This document shows, in pieces, positions 18,989 through 28,541 of a DNA stretch of 64,000 bases; positions within the stretch are counted from its first letter, which is position 1, and each line of letters begins with the position of its first letter. The translations under genes and the position numbers were made by a program. Source of the DNA: Alteromonas naphthalenivorans (GTDB taxonomy: Bacteria; Pseudomonadota; Gammaproteobacteria; Enterobacterales; Alteromonadaceae); the NCBI RefSeq assembly GCF_000213655.1, contig NC_015554.1, positions 4,774,001 through 4,838,000 on the forward strand, given 5' to 3'. Below the pieces are notes generated by a model. That model was not told the origin of the DNA, did not search any database, and saw only the letters and a list, made by a program, of their open reading frames with translations.

Positions 18989-20554
18989 ATGGCAGGTCAA
19001 GACGAGCAACTCACCCTTGCGGTAGAGGCACAGGAAGAAGCGCTCGAAGCAATGGTTGATGAAGAAGGCTTACCAGAAGCCGTGGCTGGCCCTCGCCAGC
19101 TTTCGTTCAGCTTTGCTAAGCGTAACCAGGTATTGCTTGAAACCAATGTCACTCCTGCTGTGCTGTATTTTACGGAAAACACCCCTTTTGAAGTGTTTGC
19201 CGAAGTACGCCGCTTTTACGGCGAACCTTTTGTACCTAAAACTATTGCTGCTGATGAGTTCGAAAGCTTTCTAACCAGCGCATTCCAGCGTGATAGTTCT
19301 GCAGCAAAGCAGTTAATGGAAGACTTAGGTAACGAGAGCGATTTGTTTGCCCTTGCGGAAGATTTACCTGATACCGAAGATTTATTAGATAACGAAGACG
19401 ACGCCCCTATCATCAAGCTGATTAATGCCATGTTAGGTGAAGCGATTAAAGAAGGCGCGTCGGATATTCACATTGAAACCTTTGAAAACCAGTTAGTGGT
19501 TCGGTTTCGTGTAGATGGTGTATTACGAGAGATTTTACGCCCCAATCGTAAGCTCTCTTCCATGCTGGTTTCTCGTATTAAGGTAATGGCGAAACTTGAT
19601 ATTGCTGAAAAACGGGTACCGCAAGATGGCCGTATTACCCTACGCATTGCAGGCCGCGCAGTAGATGTACGTGTGTCTACTATGCCGTCTAGCCATGGTG
19701 AGCGTGTGGTGCTGCGTTTATTAGATAAAAACAACGCACGGTTAAACCTAAAAGACTTAGGCATGACCCAGCAAAACCGCGACCATTTTTCTTCATTAAT
19801 TAGAAAGCCTCACGGTATTATTTTGGTTACCGGCCCCACAGGCTCTGGTAAAAGTACCACCTTGTATGCTGGTTTAAGTGAGATTAATTCACGCGACCGC
19901 AATATCTTAACCGTAGAAGATCCTATTGAATTCGACTTACCCGGTATTGGTCAAACACAGGTTAATCCCCGTGTAGATATGACCTTCGCCCGCGGCCTTC
20001 GAGCCATATTACGACAAGATCCCGACGTAGTGATGGTCGGGGAGATTCGAGATGTGGAAACGGCACAAATTGCGGTACAGGCCAGTTTAACCGGCCACCT
20101 AGTATTATCGACCCTTCACACCAATACCGCTGCTGGCGCTATCACCCGTTTAGAAGATATGGGTATTGAACCCTTTTTGCTTTCTTCAAGTTTACTGGCG
20201 GTATTATCGCAGCGCTTAGTGCGCACACTGTGTAAAGAGTGTAAAACCCCTCACACACCGGATCCGCAAGAGTGTGAAGCCCTTAATATTGATGCCGATA
20301 GCAACTTTACCATTTACCAACCTCACGGCTGCGCTGCCTGTAACCAAACCGGTTACCGAGGTCGTACGGGTATTCACGAGTTATTGCTGGTGAATGAGAA
20401 AGTGCGCGAAATGATGCATGAAGGCGTGGGTGAACAGGCCATTGAAAAATATATCAGGCACTCTACCCCCAGTATTCGGGATGACGGGTGTCGTAAGGTA
20501 CTTGCAGGTGTTACCTCTTTAGAAGAAGTCCTGCGTGTAACCAAGGAGGATTAG
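18989..20554 (+). CDS. gspE: Type II secretion ATPase GspE
   Basis: A 521-residue cytoplasmic hexameric ATPase that powers pseudopilus assembly. The N-terminal domain, which binds GspL, is followed by the catalytic domain with Walker [15 protein letters not shown], an Asp box ([19 protein letters not shown]), Walker [15 protein letters not shown] and a His box ([12 protein letters not shown]). Four zinc-binding cysteines follow (CKEC ... CAAC). The ATG at 18989, one base after the gspD stop, is preferred over an in-frame TTG at 18968 because GAAGG lies upstream of it. Confidence 0.96.
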   Translation: MAGQDEQLTLAVEAQEEALEAMVDEEGLPEAVAGPRQLSFSFAKRNQVLLETNVTPAVLYFTENTPFEVFAEVRRFYGEPFVPKTIAADEFESFLTSAFQRDSSAAKQLMEDLGNESDLFALAEDLPDTEDLLDNEDDAPIIKLINAMLGEAIKEGASDIHIETFENQLVVRFRVDGVLREILRPNRKLSSMLVSRIKVMAKLDIAEKRVPQDGRITLRIAGRAVDVRVSTMPSSHGERVVLRLLDKNNARLNLKDLGMTQQNRDHFSSLIRKPHGIILVTGPTGSGKSTTLYAGLSEINSRDRNILTVEDPIEFDLPGIGQTQVNPRVDMTFARGLRAILRQDPDVVMVGEIRDVETAQIAVQASLTGHLVLSTLHTNTAAGAITRLEDMGIEPFLLSSSLLAVLSQRLVRTLCKECKTPHTPDPQECEALNIDADSNFTIYQPHGCAACNQTGYRGRTGIHELLLVNEKVREMMHEGVGEQAIEKYIRHSTPSIRDDGCRKVLAGVTSLEEVLRVTKED

Positions 20555-20555
20555 T

Positions 20556-21782
20556 ATGGCCGCCTTCGCTTATAAAGCGGTAAATAACCGTGGCCGTAAC
20601 GCAAATGGTGTACTGGAAGGCGATAATGCTCGCCAAGTGCGCCAGCAATTGCGTGAAAAAGGGCTCATTCCTTTAGAAGTAGAACAAGTTACCGAGCGCG
20701 GAAAAAGTGACGGTAAAAGTGGTGGTTTCTCGTTTTTTAAACCGAGAATTTCAGCCTCAGATCTGGCCCTGTTAACCCGTCAAATGGCCACCTTGGTAGA
20801 ATCTGCCTTACCGGTAGAAGAAGCCTTACTGGCGGTTGCCGAGCAGTGTGAAAAGCCCCGTCAAAAGAACATGATGATGGCTGTTCGAAGCAAAGTGGTT
20901 GAAGGTCATGGTTTAGCCGATGCCTTGTCTGAATTTCCTAGTGTATTTGACGACTTATACCGCGCCATGGTGGCGGCAGGTGAAAAATCCGGTCACTTAG
21001 ATACGGTACTTAATCGCCTTGCCGACTACACCGAACGACGCCAGCAAACTCGCAGTCAAATTACCCAAGCACTTATTTACCCATCGCTCATGCTGTTTTT
21101 CGCTTTCGGCATTGTGATGTTATTGCTGACGGTGGTTGTGCCTAAAATAGTGGGTCAATTCGACCATATGGGGCAAGACCTTCCAGGTATTACCCAAGTA
21201 CTTATTTCGGTGAGTACTTGGCTACAAAATTACGGCCTTATCTTGCTGGTAGTAGTGGCTATTCTGGCGGTAATTATTCAGCGTGTGCTTCAGCAGAAAA
21301 AGATGAAGCTAAGGTTTCACAAAGTTATTTTGAAACTTCCGCTTATTGGCAAAGTGTCCCGCGGGCTTAATACCGCTCGCTTTGCACGTACCTTAAGTAT
21401 ATTAAGTGCCAGCGCCGTGCCTTTACTTGAATCTATGCGCATTTCTGGCGATGTACTTGAAAACCAGCATATAAAGAATCAGGTAGCCGATGCTGCCATT
21501 AATGTAAAAGAAGGGAGCAGCTTGCGCGCTGCGCTCGACAATACAAAAATTTTCCCGCCAATGATGATGCACATGATTGCATCGGGTGAAAAGTCTGGCG
21601 AATTACAGCAAATGCTTGGTCGCGCCGCCGATAACCAAGATAGGGAATTTGAAGCCCTTGTTGGTGTCTCACTAAAAGTATTTGAACCTCTACTTATCGT
21701 GTCGATGGCTGGCATAGTGCTGTTTATCGTAATGGCAATTTTGCAGCCTATTTTGGCCTTAAACAATATGGTGAATATCTGA
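20556..21782 (+). CDS. gspF: Type II secretion inner-membrane protein GspF
   Basis: A 408-residue polytopic platform protein that works with the GspE ATPase. Two homologous cytoplasmic domains (LALLTRQMATLVESALPVEE; ARTLSILSASAVPLLESMRI) alternate with hydrophobic helices near 170, 225 and 380. The signature MVAAGEKSGHLDTVLNRLA and its second copy MIASGEKSGELQQML are both present. It starts two bases after gspE and its stop overlaps the gspG start by one base. Confidence 0.97.
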   Translation: MAAFAYKAVNNRGRNANGVLEGDNARQVRQQLREKGLIPLEVEQVTERGKSDGKSGGFSFFKPRISASDLALLTRQMATLVESALPVEEALLAVAEQCEKPRQKNMMMAVRSKVVEGHGLADALSEFPSVFDDLYRAMVAAGEKSGHLDTVLNRLADYTERRQQTRSQITQALIYPSLMLFFAFGIVMLLLTVVVPKIVGQFDHMGQDLPGITQVLISVSTWLQNYGLILLVVVAILAVIIQRVLQQKKMKLRFHKVILKLPLIGKVSRGLNTARFARTLSILSASAVPLLESMRISGDVLENQHIKNQVADAAINVKEGSSLRAALDNTKIFPPMMMHMIASGEKSGELQQMLGRAADNQDREFEALVGVSLKVFEPLLIVSMAGIVLFIVMAILQPILALNNMVNI

Positions 21783-22219
21783 TGAAAACCTTAAAACGTA
21801 GTTCTGGATTTAGTTTGATTGAAGTAATGGTGGTGCTACTTATCATCGGCATTATGGCATCGATGGTAGCGCCGCAAATTTTGGGTAACCAAGAAGTGGC
21901 ACAACTTAAAAAAGCCGCCGTTGATATCCAGCAAATGGAAAGCGCGCTTGAAATGTATAAGCTTCGAAACAATAAGTTCCCAACGACTGAGCAAGGGCTA
22001 GAAGCGTTAGTAACCGCACCAACCCTTGATCCCATTCCAAGAAACTACCCAGAAGGCGGTTTCATTAAGCGTTTGCCAGAAGATCCTTGGGGCAATCCTT
22101 ATGCGTTAATTAGCCCAGGAGAATTAGGCGTAGTAGACATTTTTTCAAATGGCCCAGACGGTGAACCAGGTACCGATGACGATATTGGTAACTGGAACAT
22201 TAACGAATACTTAAACTAA
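21782..22219 (+). CDS. gspG: Major pseudopilin GspG
   Basis: A 145-residue major subunit of the type II secretion pseudopilus. The short leader ends in Gly and the mature chain begins FSLIEVMVVLLIIGIMASM with the invariant Glu at +5, for cleavage and N-methylation by the prepilin peptidase. The globular domain has the typical TTEQGLEALV and the C-terminal calcium-binding loop (NGPDGEPGTDDDIGNW). Length is normal. Confidence 0.98.
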   Translation: MKTLKRSSGFSLIEVMVVLLIIGIMASMVAPQILGNQEVAQLKKAAVDIQQMESALEMYKLRNNKFPTTEQGLEALVTAPTLDPIPRNYPEGGFIKRLPEDPWGNPYALISPGELGVVDIFSNGPDGEPGTDDDIGNWNINEYLN

Positions 22220-22227
22220 GTTATTTT

Positions 22228-22857
22228 ATGCTTGGCCGCTTTCATCCTCACAACAAGCACACTGGCTTCACGCTATTAGAAGTGATGCTGGTACTGTTGC
22301 TTATGGGCTTAGCGGCTGGCTACGTGATGTTCAATGCCTTTGGCGCCAGTAAAGCAGACTTGCTAAAAAGCCAAGCCCAACGACTACAAGTACTGGTCGA
22401 TATGGCAAGCGATTATGCTGTGCTAAACCAGCAGCAACTTGGCATTCGTATAGAGCAAAAAGACAACGAATACTACTTTGTTTTTTTAGATGAAAATGAT
22501 GAGTGGCAACGTATTGAGGGAGAGAAATATTATGAACCTCACACATTACCTGAAGACTTCTCATTTACGCTAAATTTAGACGACTTGCCTTGGACCAAAG
22601 AAGACCAACTTTTTGACCGAGGCATATTCGACGAAACCTTAAGCGTGTCTGAAGATGGTGTTGAAATAGGCAGCGAAGAAGAAAAGAAACTGCCACCGCC
22701 GCAAATATTAATCATGTCTAGCGGCGATATTACCCCCTTCAGCCTTAGTTTTGCCTATGAAGGCGACTTTAACGACGAACCCGTTTATTTTGCGCTAAAC
22801 AATGAAGAGTTTCCGCCACTAGAATTGGCTGGCCCCTTTGAGAGCCCAGATCAGTGA
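22228..22857 (+). CDS. gspH: Minor pseudopilin GspH
   Basis: A 209-residue minor pseudopilin with the type IV prepilin signal GFTLLEVMLVLLLMGLAAG (cleavage after Gly, Glu at +5). The C-terminal domain is acidic. It would sit in the pseudopilus near the GspI-J-K tip. It begins nine bases after gspG and overlaps gspI by four bases. Confidence 0.92.
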   Translation: MLGRFHPHNKHTGFTLLEVMLVLLLMGLAAGYVMFNAFGASKADLLKSQAQRLQVLVDMASDYAVLNQQQLGIRIEQKDNEYYFVFLDENDEWQRIEGEKYYEPHTLPEDFSFTLNLDDLPWTKEDQLFDRGIFDETLSVSEDGVEIGSEEEKKLPPPQILIMSSGDITPFSLSFAYEGDFNDEPVYFALNNEEFPPLELAGPFESPDQ

Positions 22858-23258
22858 AAAGCCCGTTTTCGCATTCGCCCAACAATCAAAAAGGCATGAC
22901 ACTGCTTGAAGTCATGGTGGCACTGCTTATTTTTGCCTTAACCGGTACGGCTATTCTAAAGGCCGCAGGGGATCACTTAAATAACGTAGGGCAAATTGAA
23001 GCGGTAACCTTTGCCAGCTATGTTGCCAGTAACCGGCTTAACCAGTTACAGCTTGATGATACTTGGCCACCTAAGAACAATTTAAAAGGCAGCATGGAAA
23101 TGGCTGACCGTACTTGGTATTGGCAGCAAAAAGTAACTAAAACCAACGACGATGAACTTCGCTCGGTAAGTATCAGCGTAGGTCTAGATTCTGACTATTC
23201 TGGAAGCGTCACTTCGGTAACCACCTTTGTGGCTAAGCCCACCGGCGCAGGCATTTAA
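22854..23258 (+). CDS. gspI: Minor pseudopilin GspI
   Basis: A 134-residue minor pseudopilin with the prepilin signal GMTLLEVMVALLIFALTGTA and the family pattern ASYVASNRLNQLQLDDTWP near 60. GspI is the hub of the tip complex with GspJ and GspK. It starts inside the end of gspH (ATGA overlap type) and ends one base into gspJ. Confidence 0.94.
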   Translation: MKSPFSHSPNNQKGMTLLEVMVALLIFALTGTAILKAAGDHLNNVGQIEAVTFASYVASNRLNQLQLDDTWPPKNNLKGSMEMADRTWYWQQKVTKTNDDELRSVSISVGLDSDYSGSVTSVTTFVAKPTGAGI

Positions 23259-23878
23259 TGAAGCAGCGCGGATTTACTCTCATTGAAATTCTGATTGCCA
23301 TGGCTATTTTTACGCTCATTGGTTTGGCATCTACAGGCCTGCTAACCACGGTAATTGATAGCAACGACTTATCTAGCGAGCGCTTTGAGAAGTTACAACA
23401 ACTACAACGTGCCATGGTCATCATAGAGCGTGATATTCAACAAGCGGTGCCACGGCCAGTTCGCGCTGAAGGGGAAACCCAAACCGTAGTAATGGCTGGC
23501 GGCGAGGTAGATGATAGTGACGGCGATGGTATTGGCTTTGTGCGCGGCGGTTGGCACAACCCTCAACTCATGTTGCCCCGAAGCACCCTACAATATGTGG
23601 CATATCGCCTTGATGAAGACCGACTAGAACGCCTTTATAGCAACTACGTCGATAATGTTATTGGCTATGAACCTAAGACCCGTACCCTGCTTGAAAATAT
23701 AGAAAGCTTTACCGTTGAATTCATTAGCGCTGAAAGTAGTACTGATGACAGCGACGATCTAAGTTGGAGTGAAAGTTACCAAGGTGAAGCGTTACCCACT
23801 GCGGTGGCGATTGAGTTTGTGAGTAAAGATTTTGGTTTAGTACGTCGTGAGTTTGCCTTAACAGGAGGTTCGGCGTAA
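23258..23878 (+). CDS. gspJ: Minor pseudopilin GspJ
   Basis: A 206-residue minor pseudopilin with prepilin signal GFTLIEILIAMAIFTLIG. The globular part has the family segment QLQRAMVIIERDIQQAV near 50 and an aromatic core (VAYRLDEDRLERLY). It forms the pseudopilus tip with GspI and GspK. One-base overlaps join it to gspI and gspK. Confidence 0.94.
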   Translation: MKQRGFTLIEILIAMAIFTLIGLASTGLLTTVIDSNDLSSERFEKLQQLQRAMVIIERDIQQAVPRPVRAEGETQTVVMAGGEVDDSDGDGIGFVRGGWHNPQLMLPRSTLQYVAYRLDEDRLERLYSNYVDNVIGYEPKTRTLLENIESFTVEFISAESSTDDSDDLSWSESYQGEALPTAVAIEFVSKDFGLVRREFALTGGSA

Positions 23879-24921
23879 TGGGCATTCTTATTAAAACGGC
23901 TATCAAAGCGCCTACAAAAACACCCCGTTCGCAGCCTTCTCGCCAACAAGGCATGGCGCTTATGATTGTGCTGATGATTGTAGCGCTGGTATCTGTATTG
24001 GCCACTGAAATGGGTACCCGCTTGCAGTTGCAAGTTCAGCGCACCATGAATATTAAAGACAGTAATCAAGCGTACTGGTATGCCTTGGGAGCCGAGGCCT
24101 TTGCAAGAAAGTCGCTTCAAACCTTGATGGAAGAAACCGGTGATAAAATTTCGCTAGACCAGCCTTGGGCACAGGAATTTATGTACCCGTTAGACAATGG
24201 CGGTTTACAAGCGAACCTTACCGACCTTCAAGCATGCTTTAACCTAAACGCTATTCTACAAGGCAGCGCTAGCGCAAACGTGAATAGTGGTGATGGCGCT
24301 ACCGAAGCGATGGATGCCTTTCACACTATGCTTTTGGCCCTTGAAATTGACGATCTAAACAGCTTTACCGCTGATACCGTGCGAGACAGCTTGGCCGACT
24401 GGGTAGATGAAGATGACAACATGCGCCCTTATGGCGCAGAAGATAGCGAGTATGAGTCGAGGGAGTTTCCTTACTTAGCAGCAAACGGACTACTGGCATC
24501 GACAAGCGAATTGCGTATTATTAACGGTGTCTCTGCGGTTTGGTTGAATGAAATTCTTCCTCTGGTTTGCGTAATTCCCGACAACGACACCCTAGCCATT
24601 AATGTGAATACCATTGATGAAGAACATGCAGCGCTATTAGCCGGCTTAACGGGGTTAGATTTACAACAAGCCACTAGCTTGCTGGGTAACCGCCCACAAG
24701 ATGGCTGGGAAGACGTAAGCGAATTTCTGGCCGAGCCGAGTGTTGAAGCATTAAGTTTATCTGATAGCCGAAAAGAATGGTTTACGGTAACCACTGAGTA
24801 TTTTATTTTGCACACTAAGACCCGTTACAATAAAGCAACGTTTCAACTTTCTACCGTATTTAACGCAAGTAGTGACGCGGGCGTAAAAATAATAAAGCGC
24901 GAGTTTGGAGGCGTAAAATAA
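23878..24921 (+). CDS. gspK: Minor pseudopilin GspK
   Basis: A 347-residue large minor pseudopilin that caps the tip. The prepilin-like signal is GMALMIVLMIVALVSVLA, without the Glu at +5, as is usual for GspK. The large alpha domain insertion contains ADWVDEDDNMRPYGAEDSEY near 180, matching the calcium-associated region of the family, and a helix-hairpin-helix-like end (TGLDLQQATSLL). It has one-base overlaps with both neighbours. Confidence 0.95.
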   Translation: MGILIKTAIKAPTKTPRSQPSRQQGMALMIVLMIVALVSVLATEMGTRLQLQVQRTMNIKDSNQAYWYALGAEAFARKSLQTLMEETGDKISLDQPWAQEFMYPLDNGGLQANLTDLQACFNLNAILQGSASANVNSGDGATEAMDAFHTMLLALEIDDLNSFTADTVRDSLADWVDEDDNMRPYGAEDSEYESREFPYLAANGLLASTSELRIINGVSAVWLNEILPLVCVIPDNDTLAINVNTIDEEHAALLAGLTGLDLQQATSLLGNRPQDGWEDVSEFLAEPSVEALSLSDSRKEWFTVTTEYFILHTKTRYNKATFQLSTVFNASSDAGVKIIKREFGGVK

Positions 24922-26120
24922 TGGAACAACTCCTGATTAGGTTAGGTGCCACCGAGGCCGACCCAATTAGCTGGCTAGTATGGTCTACAGCCGAAGAAGA
25001 AATTATCGCTTCTGGTGAACTTCCCAATGCTGACGCCCTTTCTACCTTAGCGGAGCGTGCTGGGCAGCGTGCGGTAATCGCATTGGCACCTAGCAGCGAA
25101 ATATTACTTAAATGGGTAGCTTTACCGCCAAGAGCGGGTAGAAAGGTACTTTCTGCTTTGCCCTTCATGCTTGAAGATGAATTAGCCACTGATATTAGCG
25201 AACAGTTTTTTGCTATAGGTCCTAAAGTAGGCGATAGCCAAGCCGTTGCCGTGGTAAGTCATGCAAAACTTCAAATGTGGCAGCAATGGTTAGCTGATGC
25301 AGGCTTGTTCTGTAACCATTTAATTCCGGATGTACTCGCCGTACCGGTAACTGAAAACGGTTGGTCTGTCCTTACTCTAGGCGAGCAAATGTTGGTACGC
25401 CAAGATACCTTTCAAGGTATACAGGGCGAGCAAGCGTGGTTGTTACCCACCCTAGGCCATTTTACCAGCCAACAAGAAGCCCCGGTTGTCATTACCAACT
25501 ATGCGGGTATTGATTTAAGTGGTGTGCCGAATATTACGGTAAATGACGCCCCTCTTGAGCTACCTATGCATGTGCTAGCCAAAGAGGCGTTGTCGAGCAG
25601 TTTCAACTTGCTTCAGGGCGAGTATAAAGTAAAGCGTACTCGTAACAATGCGTGGGCACAATGGCGTGTCGCGGCTGTATTAGCGGTACTGGTGTTATGT
25701 ACCAGTCTGGTTGATAAAACCGTTACCCTGTACCAGCTGAAATCTGATAACGCGGCGCTCTCCAGTGAAATAGATCAAGCGGTAAAATCTGGGTTCCCCA
25801 ATATTGGCGTTTATCGTAACGTGAAGCTTAAGCTGCAATATGAGCTTGATAAATTATCAAAAAGTGGCGGCGATGCCTCTATGTTAGTGATGCTAGATCA
25901 GCTTTCAGAAGCCTTTGCTAGCACACAAGTAAAACCACAAACTTTACGGTTTGATGCCACCCGCACCGAAATTCGTATTCAAGCGCAAGGTAAAAGCTTT
26001 GAGGCATTAGAGCAATTTCGCCGACAGGCGGAAGGTGCTGGATTTACCGTAGAGCAAGGGGCTATCAATAACCGTGATGACAATGTGATTGGCACGGTAT
26101 CAATTAGGAGTGTGTTGTGA
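24921..26120 (+). CDS. gspL: Type II secretion protein GspL
   Basis: A 399-residue inner-membrane protein that anchors the GspE ATPase. The cytoplasmic actin-like domain (~1-235, ALPFMLEDELATDISEQFFA) is followed by one transmembrane helix at ~247-266 (WRVAAVLAVLVLCTSLV) and a small periplasmic ferredoxin-like domain. It overlaps gspM by four bases. Confidence 0.94.
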   Translation: MEQLLIRLGATEADPISWLVWSTAEEEIIASGELPNADALSTLAERAGQRAVIALAPSSEILLKWVALPPRAGRKVLSALPFMLEDELATDISEQFFAIGPKVGDSQAVAVVSHAKLQMWQQWLADAGLFCNHLIPDVLAVPVTENGWSVLTLGEQMLVRQDTFQGIQGEQAWLLPTLGHFTSQQEAPVVITNYAGIDLSGVPNITVNDAPLELPMHVLAKEALSSSFNLLQGEYKVKRTRNNAWAQWRVAAVLAVLVLCTSLVDKTVTLYQLKSDNAALSSEIDQAVKSGFPNIGVYRNVKLKLQYELDKLSKSGGDASMLVMLDQLSEAFASTQVKPQTLRFDATRTEIRIQAQGKSFEALEQFRRQAEGAGFTVEQGAINNRDDNVIGTVSIRSVL

Positions 26121-26596
26121 ACGCACTAGTCAGCAAATTTAAAGCGCTTACCGAGCGTGAGCAAATACTGGTGATGATCTCTGCTGTGGTAGTGGTTATT
26201 GGTTTATTTTATTTTTTGATTTGGTCGCCCCTTAATGCAGCTTTGCATCAGCAAAAGCAATTGCTAGATAACCAACAAAGCTTGCTGGTATGGGTAAAAG
26301 ACAGTGCCGTTCGCGCCCAACAACTCAGAAAAAGCAGCAACCGCGCTACGCCTTTTCGAGGTTCACTACCTCAAGCCGTTAACCGCACTACGTCAAGTCA
26401 CAGCATTGCCATTTCGCGTATGCAACCGCAAGATGATGAGTTACAAGTTTGGATAGACCAAGCCCCTTTTAATGATGTGCTGGAATGGTTAAAAACCCTT
26501 GAAGGCATGGGCATTGTCATCATTCAGGCCGATATTGCTGAAGCTGATGATCCAGGTTACATCAAAGTTCGCCGTTTACAGTTAGGAAAAGCATGA
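26117..26596 (+). CDS. gspM: Type II secretion protein GspM
   Basis: A 159-residue inner-membrane protein that pairs with GspL. The short cytoplasmic start KFKALTEREQILVMISAVVV leads into one membrane helix (~18-38), then a coiled segment and a ferredoxin-like periplasmic domain (APFNDVLEWLKTLEGMGI). It overlaps gspL and gspN by four bases each. Confidence 0.93.
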   Translation: MNALVSKFKALTEREQILVMISAVVVVIGLFYFLIWSPLNAALHQQKQLLDNQQSLLVWVKDSAVRAQQLRKSSNRATPFRGSLPQAVNRTTSSHSIAISRMQPQDDELQVWIDQAPFNDVLEWLKTLEGMGIVIIQADIAEADDPGYIKVRRLQLGKA

Positions 26597-27351
26597 AGTC
26601 TAAGTTTGGTTGGCTAGTGGGTGGCATTGTTGCCTTTCTAATTTTTGCAATTGCTTACATGCCTGCTATTCAGGTGATTGGCAGAGTAGACTTGCCAAAA
26701 AATGTATCGATTAGCGGTGTCAGTGGCACATTATGGACGGGTAAGGCGCAAACCATCGTGGTGAACGGACTCCCTATTAATAACGTTAATTGGGAGCTTA
26801 GCCCCCTTGCGTTGCTGATTGGAAAGGTAAGCGCGCATGTAAAAGCGGGTAACATTCGCGATGTAAACGACATTGCTTTTGAAGGGCCATTTAAAACCAG
26901 TTTGTTTAATACAAACAAAGTAGAAACCACAAACTTTTCAGTTTATCTCCCCGTAGACCGCGTGTTGGCGCAAGTGAACTTGCCTCTGCCAGTTAACGCC
27001 AGCGGGCGATTTAAAGTGAAGCTCGACGAACTTACTTTTGGCCCTCAGTGTGTGGCGCTACAAGGTACAGGTGATTGGTTGAATGCCGCCGTTGCAGGTA
27101 CACAAGGCCCAATCGACTTTGGCACTTATTCTGCCAAACTTCGCTGTGTGGGTGATGACATTGGTATTGTGGTCAGCGAGCCAAATCTACTTGGCCTTTC
27201 TATTGATGCTGTAGTTAGCCCAGACATGAAAAAAGTAAAGGTAGACGGGAAATTTAAGCCAGATGATAGCCTTCCTCAAGAAGTACATCAGGCGTCTAAA
27301 TTCTTCGGACAACCCGATGCGAATGGTTATATCGCCATTAAATTACAATAG
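26593..27351 (+). CDS. gspN: Type II secretion protein GspN
   Basis: A 252-residue last gene of the secretion operon. One N-terminal membrane helix (FGWLVGGIVAFLIFAIAYMP) is followed by the beta-rich GspN domain (GVSGTLWTGKAQTIVVNG; NWELSPLALLIGKV). GspN is not required in all systems and its exact role is unclear. Its stop faces the convergent hydrolase gene 17 bp away. Confidence 0.92.
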   Translation: MKSKFGWLVGGIVAFLIFAIAYMPAIQVIGRVDLPKNVSISGVSGTLWTGKAQTIVVNGLPINNVNWELSPLALLIGKVSAHVKAGNIRDVNDIAFEGPFKTSLFNTNKVETTNFSVYLPVDRVLAQVNLPLPVNASGRFKVKLDELTFGPQCVALQGTGDWLNAAVAGTQGPIDFGTYSAKLRCVGDDIGIVVSEPNLLGLSIDAVVSPDMKKVKVDGKFKPDDSLPQEVHQASKFFGQPDANGYIAIKLQ

Positions 27352-27368
27352 GCGCAATGCTATATAAG

Positions 27369-28472
27369 TTAGCGGCCTTCTTCACGAGTAAGGTCGCTAA
27401 CCAATGGAATATTCATTAGGTCTTGCGCGGCAAACACCCGTCCGGGGGCAATAACCGCAATAGCCTCAGTAAGCCCATCTAGCCCTGCTTCGCTACGCTT
27501 CATTATATGAGAAAGCACAATACGCTTTGCTTCGGACTCTTTAGCAATTTCAATAATCTGCTTAGGCGTCATATGCAAATTGGTGGCAGCGCTACCCGCT
27601 CCCTTTTCAATATCTTCAATAGCATTATGCAACACGAGCACATCGGCATGCTTAGCAAAGTTGGCTAATGTTCCATCAGCATTGTTGGTGTCGCCTGAAA
27701 ATACAGCAACACATTTATCAATAGTAACTTTCCACGCCAACGCCGGGATTGGGCCATGGTGAACAGATATAGCCGCTATGCTGATGTCATCACTAATGGA
27801 TGTGGAAAAAGTGGTATCTGCAACAGTGTGTGCAGACACCTTATAATCATCTTCACCTTCTTGGGTATAAGAAGACAGGTATTTAAATGCCCCTTCTTTA
27901 CCTATCAGCGCATCGAGATACGCGTGAGTACTCGGCATAAGGTCGTTACCGGCAGGGCCATACACGGTTAAATCTGTATCTCGACGTGTAAAATAACTTC
28001 CCTTGATAAAACTGGGTAGGTCGGCGGCATGATCAGTATGCAAATGAGATAATAAGATGGTGTCTACATCGGTAAAATCAGCACCCGACGCGCCAAATTG
28101 AACACTACTTCCACTCCCAGCATCTACCAACACGTTAGCCTTTTCGTCTTTCCAAAGAAGGTAGGATGCAGAAGCACGCCCATCATCGAGTTCTGGACCG
28201 CCAGAGCCAAGCACTTGTAATGAAACTCCTTCACATACGGTAGTGGCGCTTGTATCCGTTGATGCATGCTGCGGCAACGACTTCTGAACGGAATCACCAG
28301 GTCTTGCTATTGGATTGGCTATTGGATTGGCTGTCGGGTTGGCCGAAGGCGCTGCACAAACAAAAAAGGCTGAGGTAAGTAACCCCAGCCCAATACTTAG
28401 TTTTGTACCTACATTAGAACAGTGCGGCTTCGCAACACGGGCTGAACTAGATTTCATGGATGTGACTAACAT
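27369..28472 (-). CDS. Exported metallo-beta-lactamase-fold hydrolase
   Basis: A 367-residue metal-dependent hydrolase of the RNase Z/arylsulfatase-like branch. A signal peptide (~20-41) is followed by a low-complexity Asn-Pro linker (~44-57) and then the catalytic domain: LSHLHTDHAADLPSF near 145, HHGPIPALAWKV near 240, FSGDTNNADG near 258 and VLSHIMKRS near 325. It should act in the periplasm, perhaps on a cyclic nucleotide, sulphate ester or lactone; the substrate cannot be told. GGAGTACG precedes the ATG. Confidence 0.85.
   Translation of the reverse strand: MLVTSMKSSSARVAKPHCSNVGTKLSIGLGLLTSAFFVCAAPSANPTANPIANPIARPGDSVQKSLPQHASTDTSATTVCEGVSLQVLGSGGPELDDGRASASYLLWKDEKANVLVDAGSGSSVQFGASGADFTDVDTILLSHLHTDHAADLPSFIKGSYFTRRDTDLTVYGPAGNDLMPSTHAYLDALIGKEGAFKYLSSYTQEGEDDYKVSAHTVADTTFSTSISDDISIAAISVHHGPIPALAWKVTIDKCVAVFSGDTNNADGTLANFAKHADVLVLHNAIEDIEKGAGSAATNLHMTPKQIIEIAKESEAKRIVLSHIMKRSEAGLDGLTEAIAVIAPGRVFAAQDLMNIPLVSDLTREEGR
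28312..28348 (-). repeat. 12-bp tandem repeat encoding an Asn-Pro linker
   Basis: About three 12-bp units (two identical GCTATTGGATTG, then a diverged GCTGTCGGGTTG, read on the plus strand) lie in the hydrolase gene just after the signal peptide. They encode ANPT/ANPI/ANPI. The unit is a multiple of three, so slippage would change the linker length without breaking the frame. Confidence 0.75.
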
Positions 28473-28541
28473 ACTACGTACTCCTATTCAGCGCCTTGTT
28501 GCAGATTAGCCCAACACTGTGGGCTAACCGCATTGGTACGC

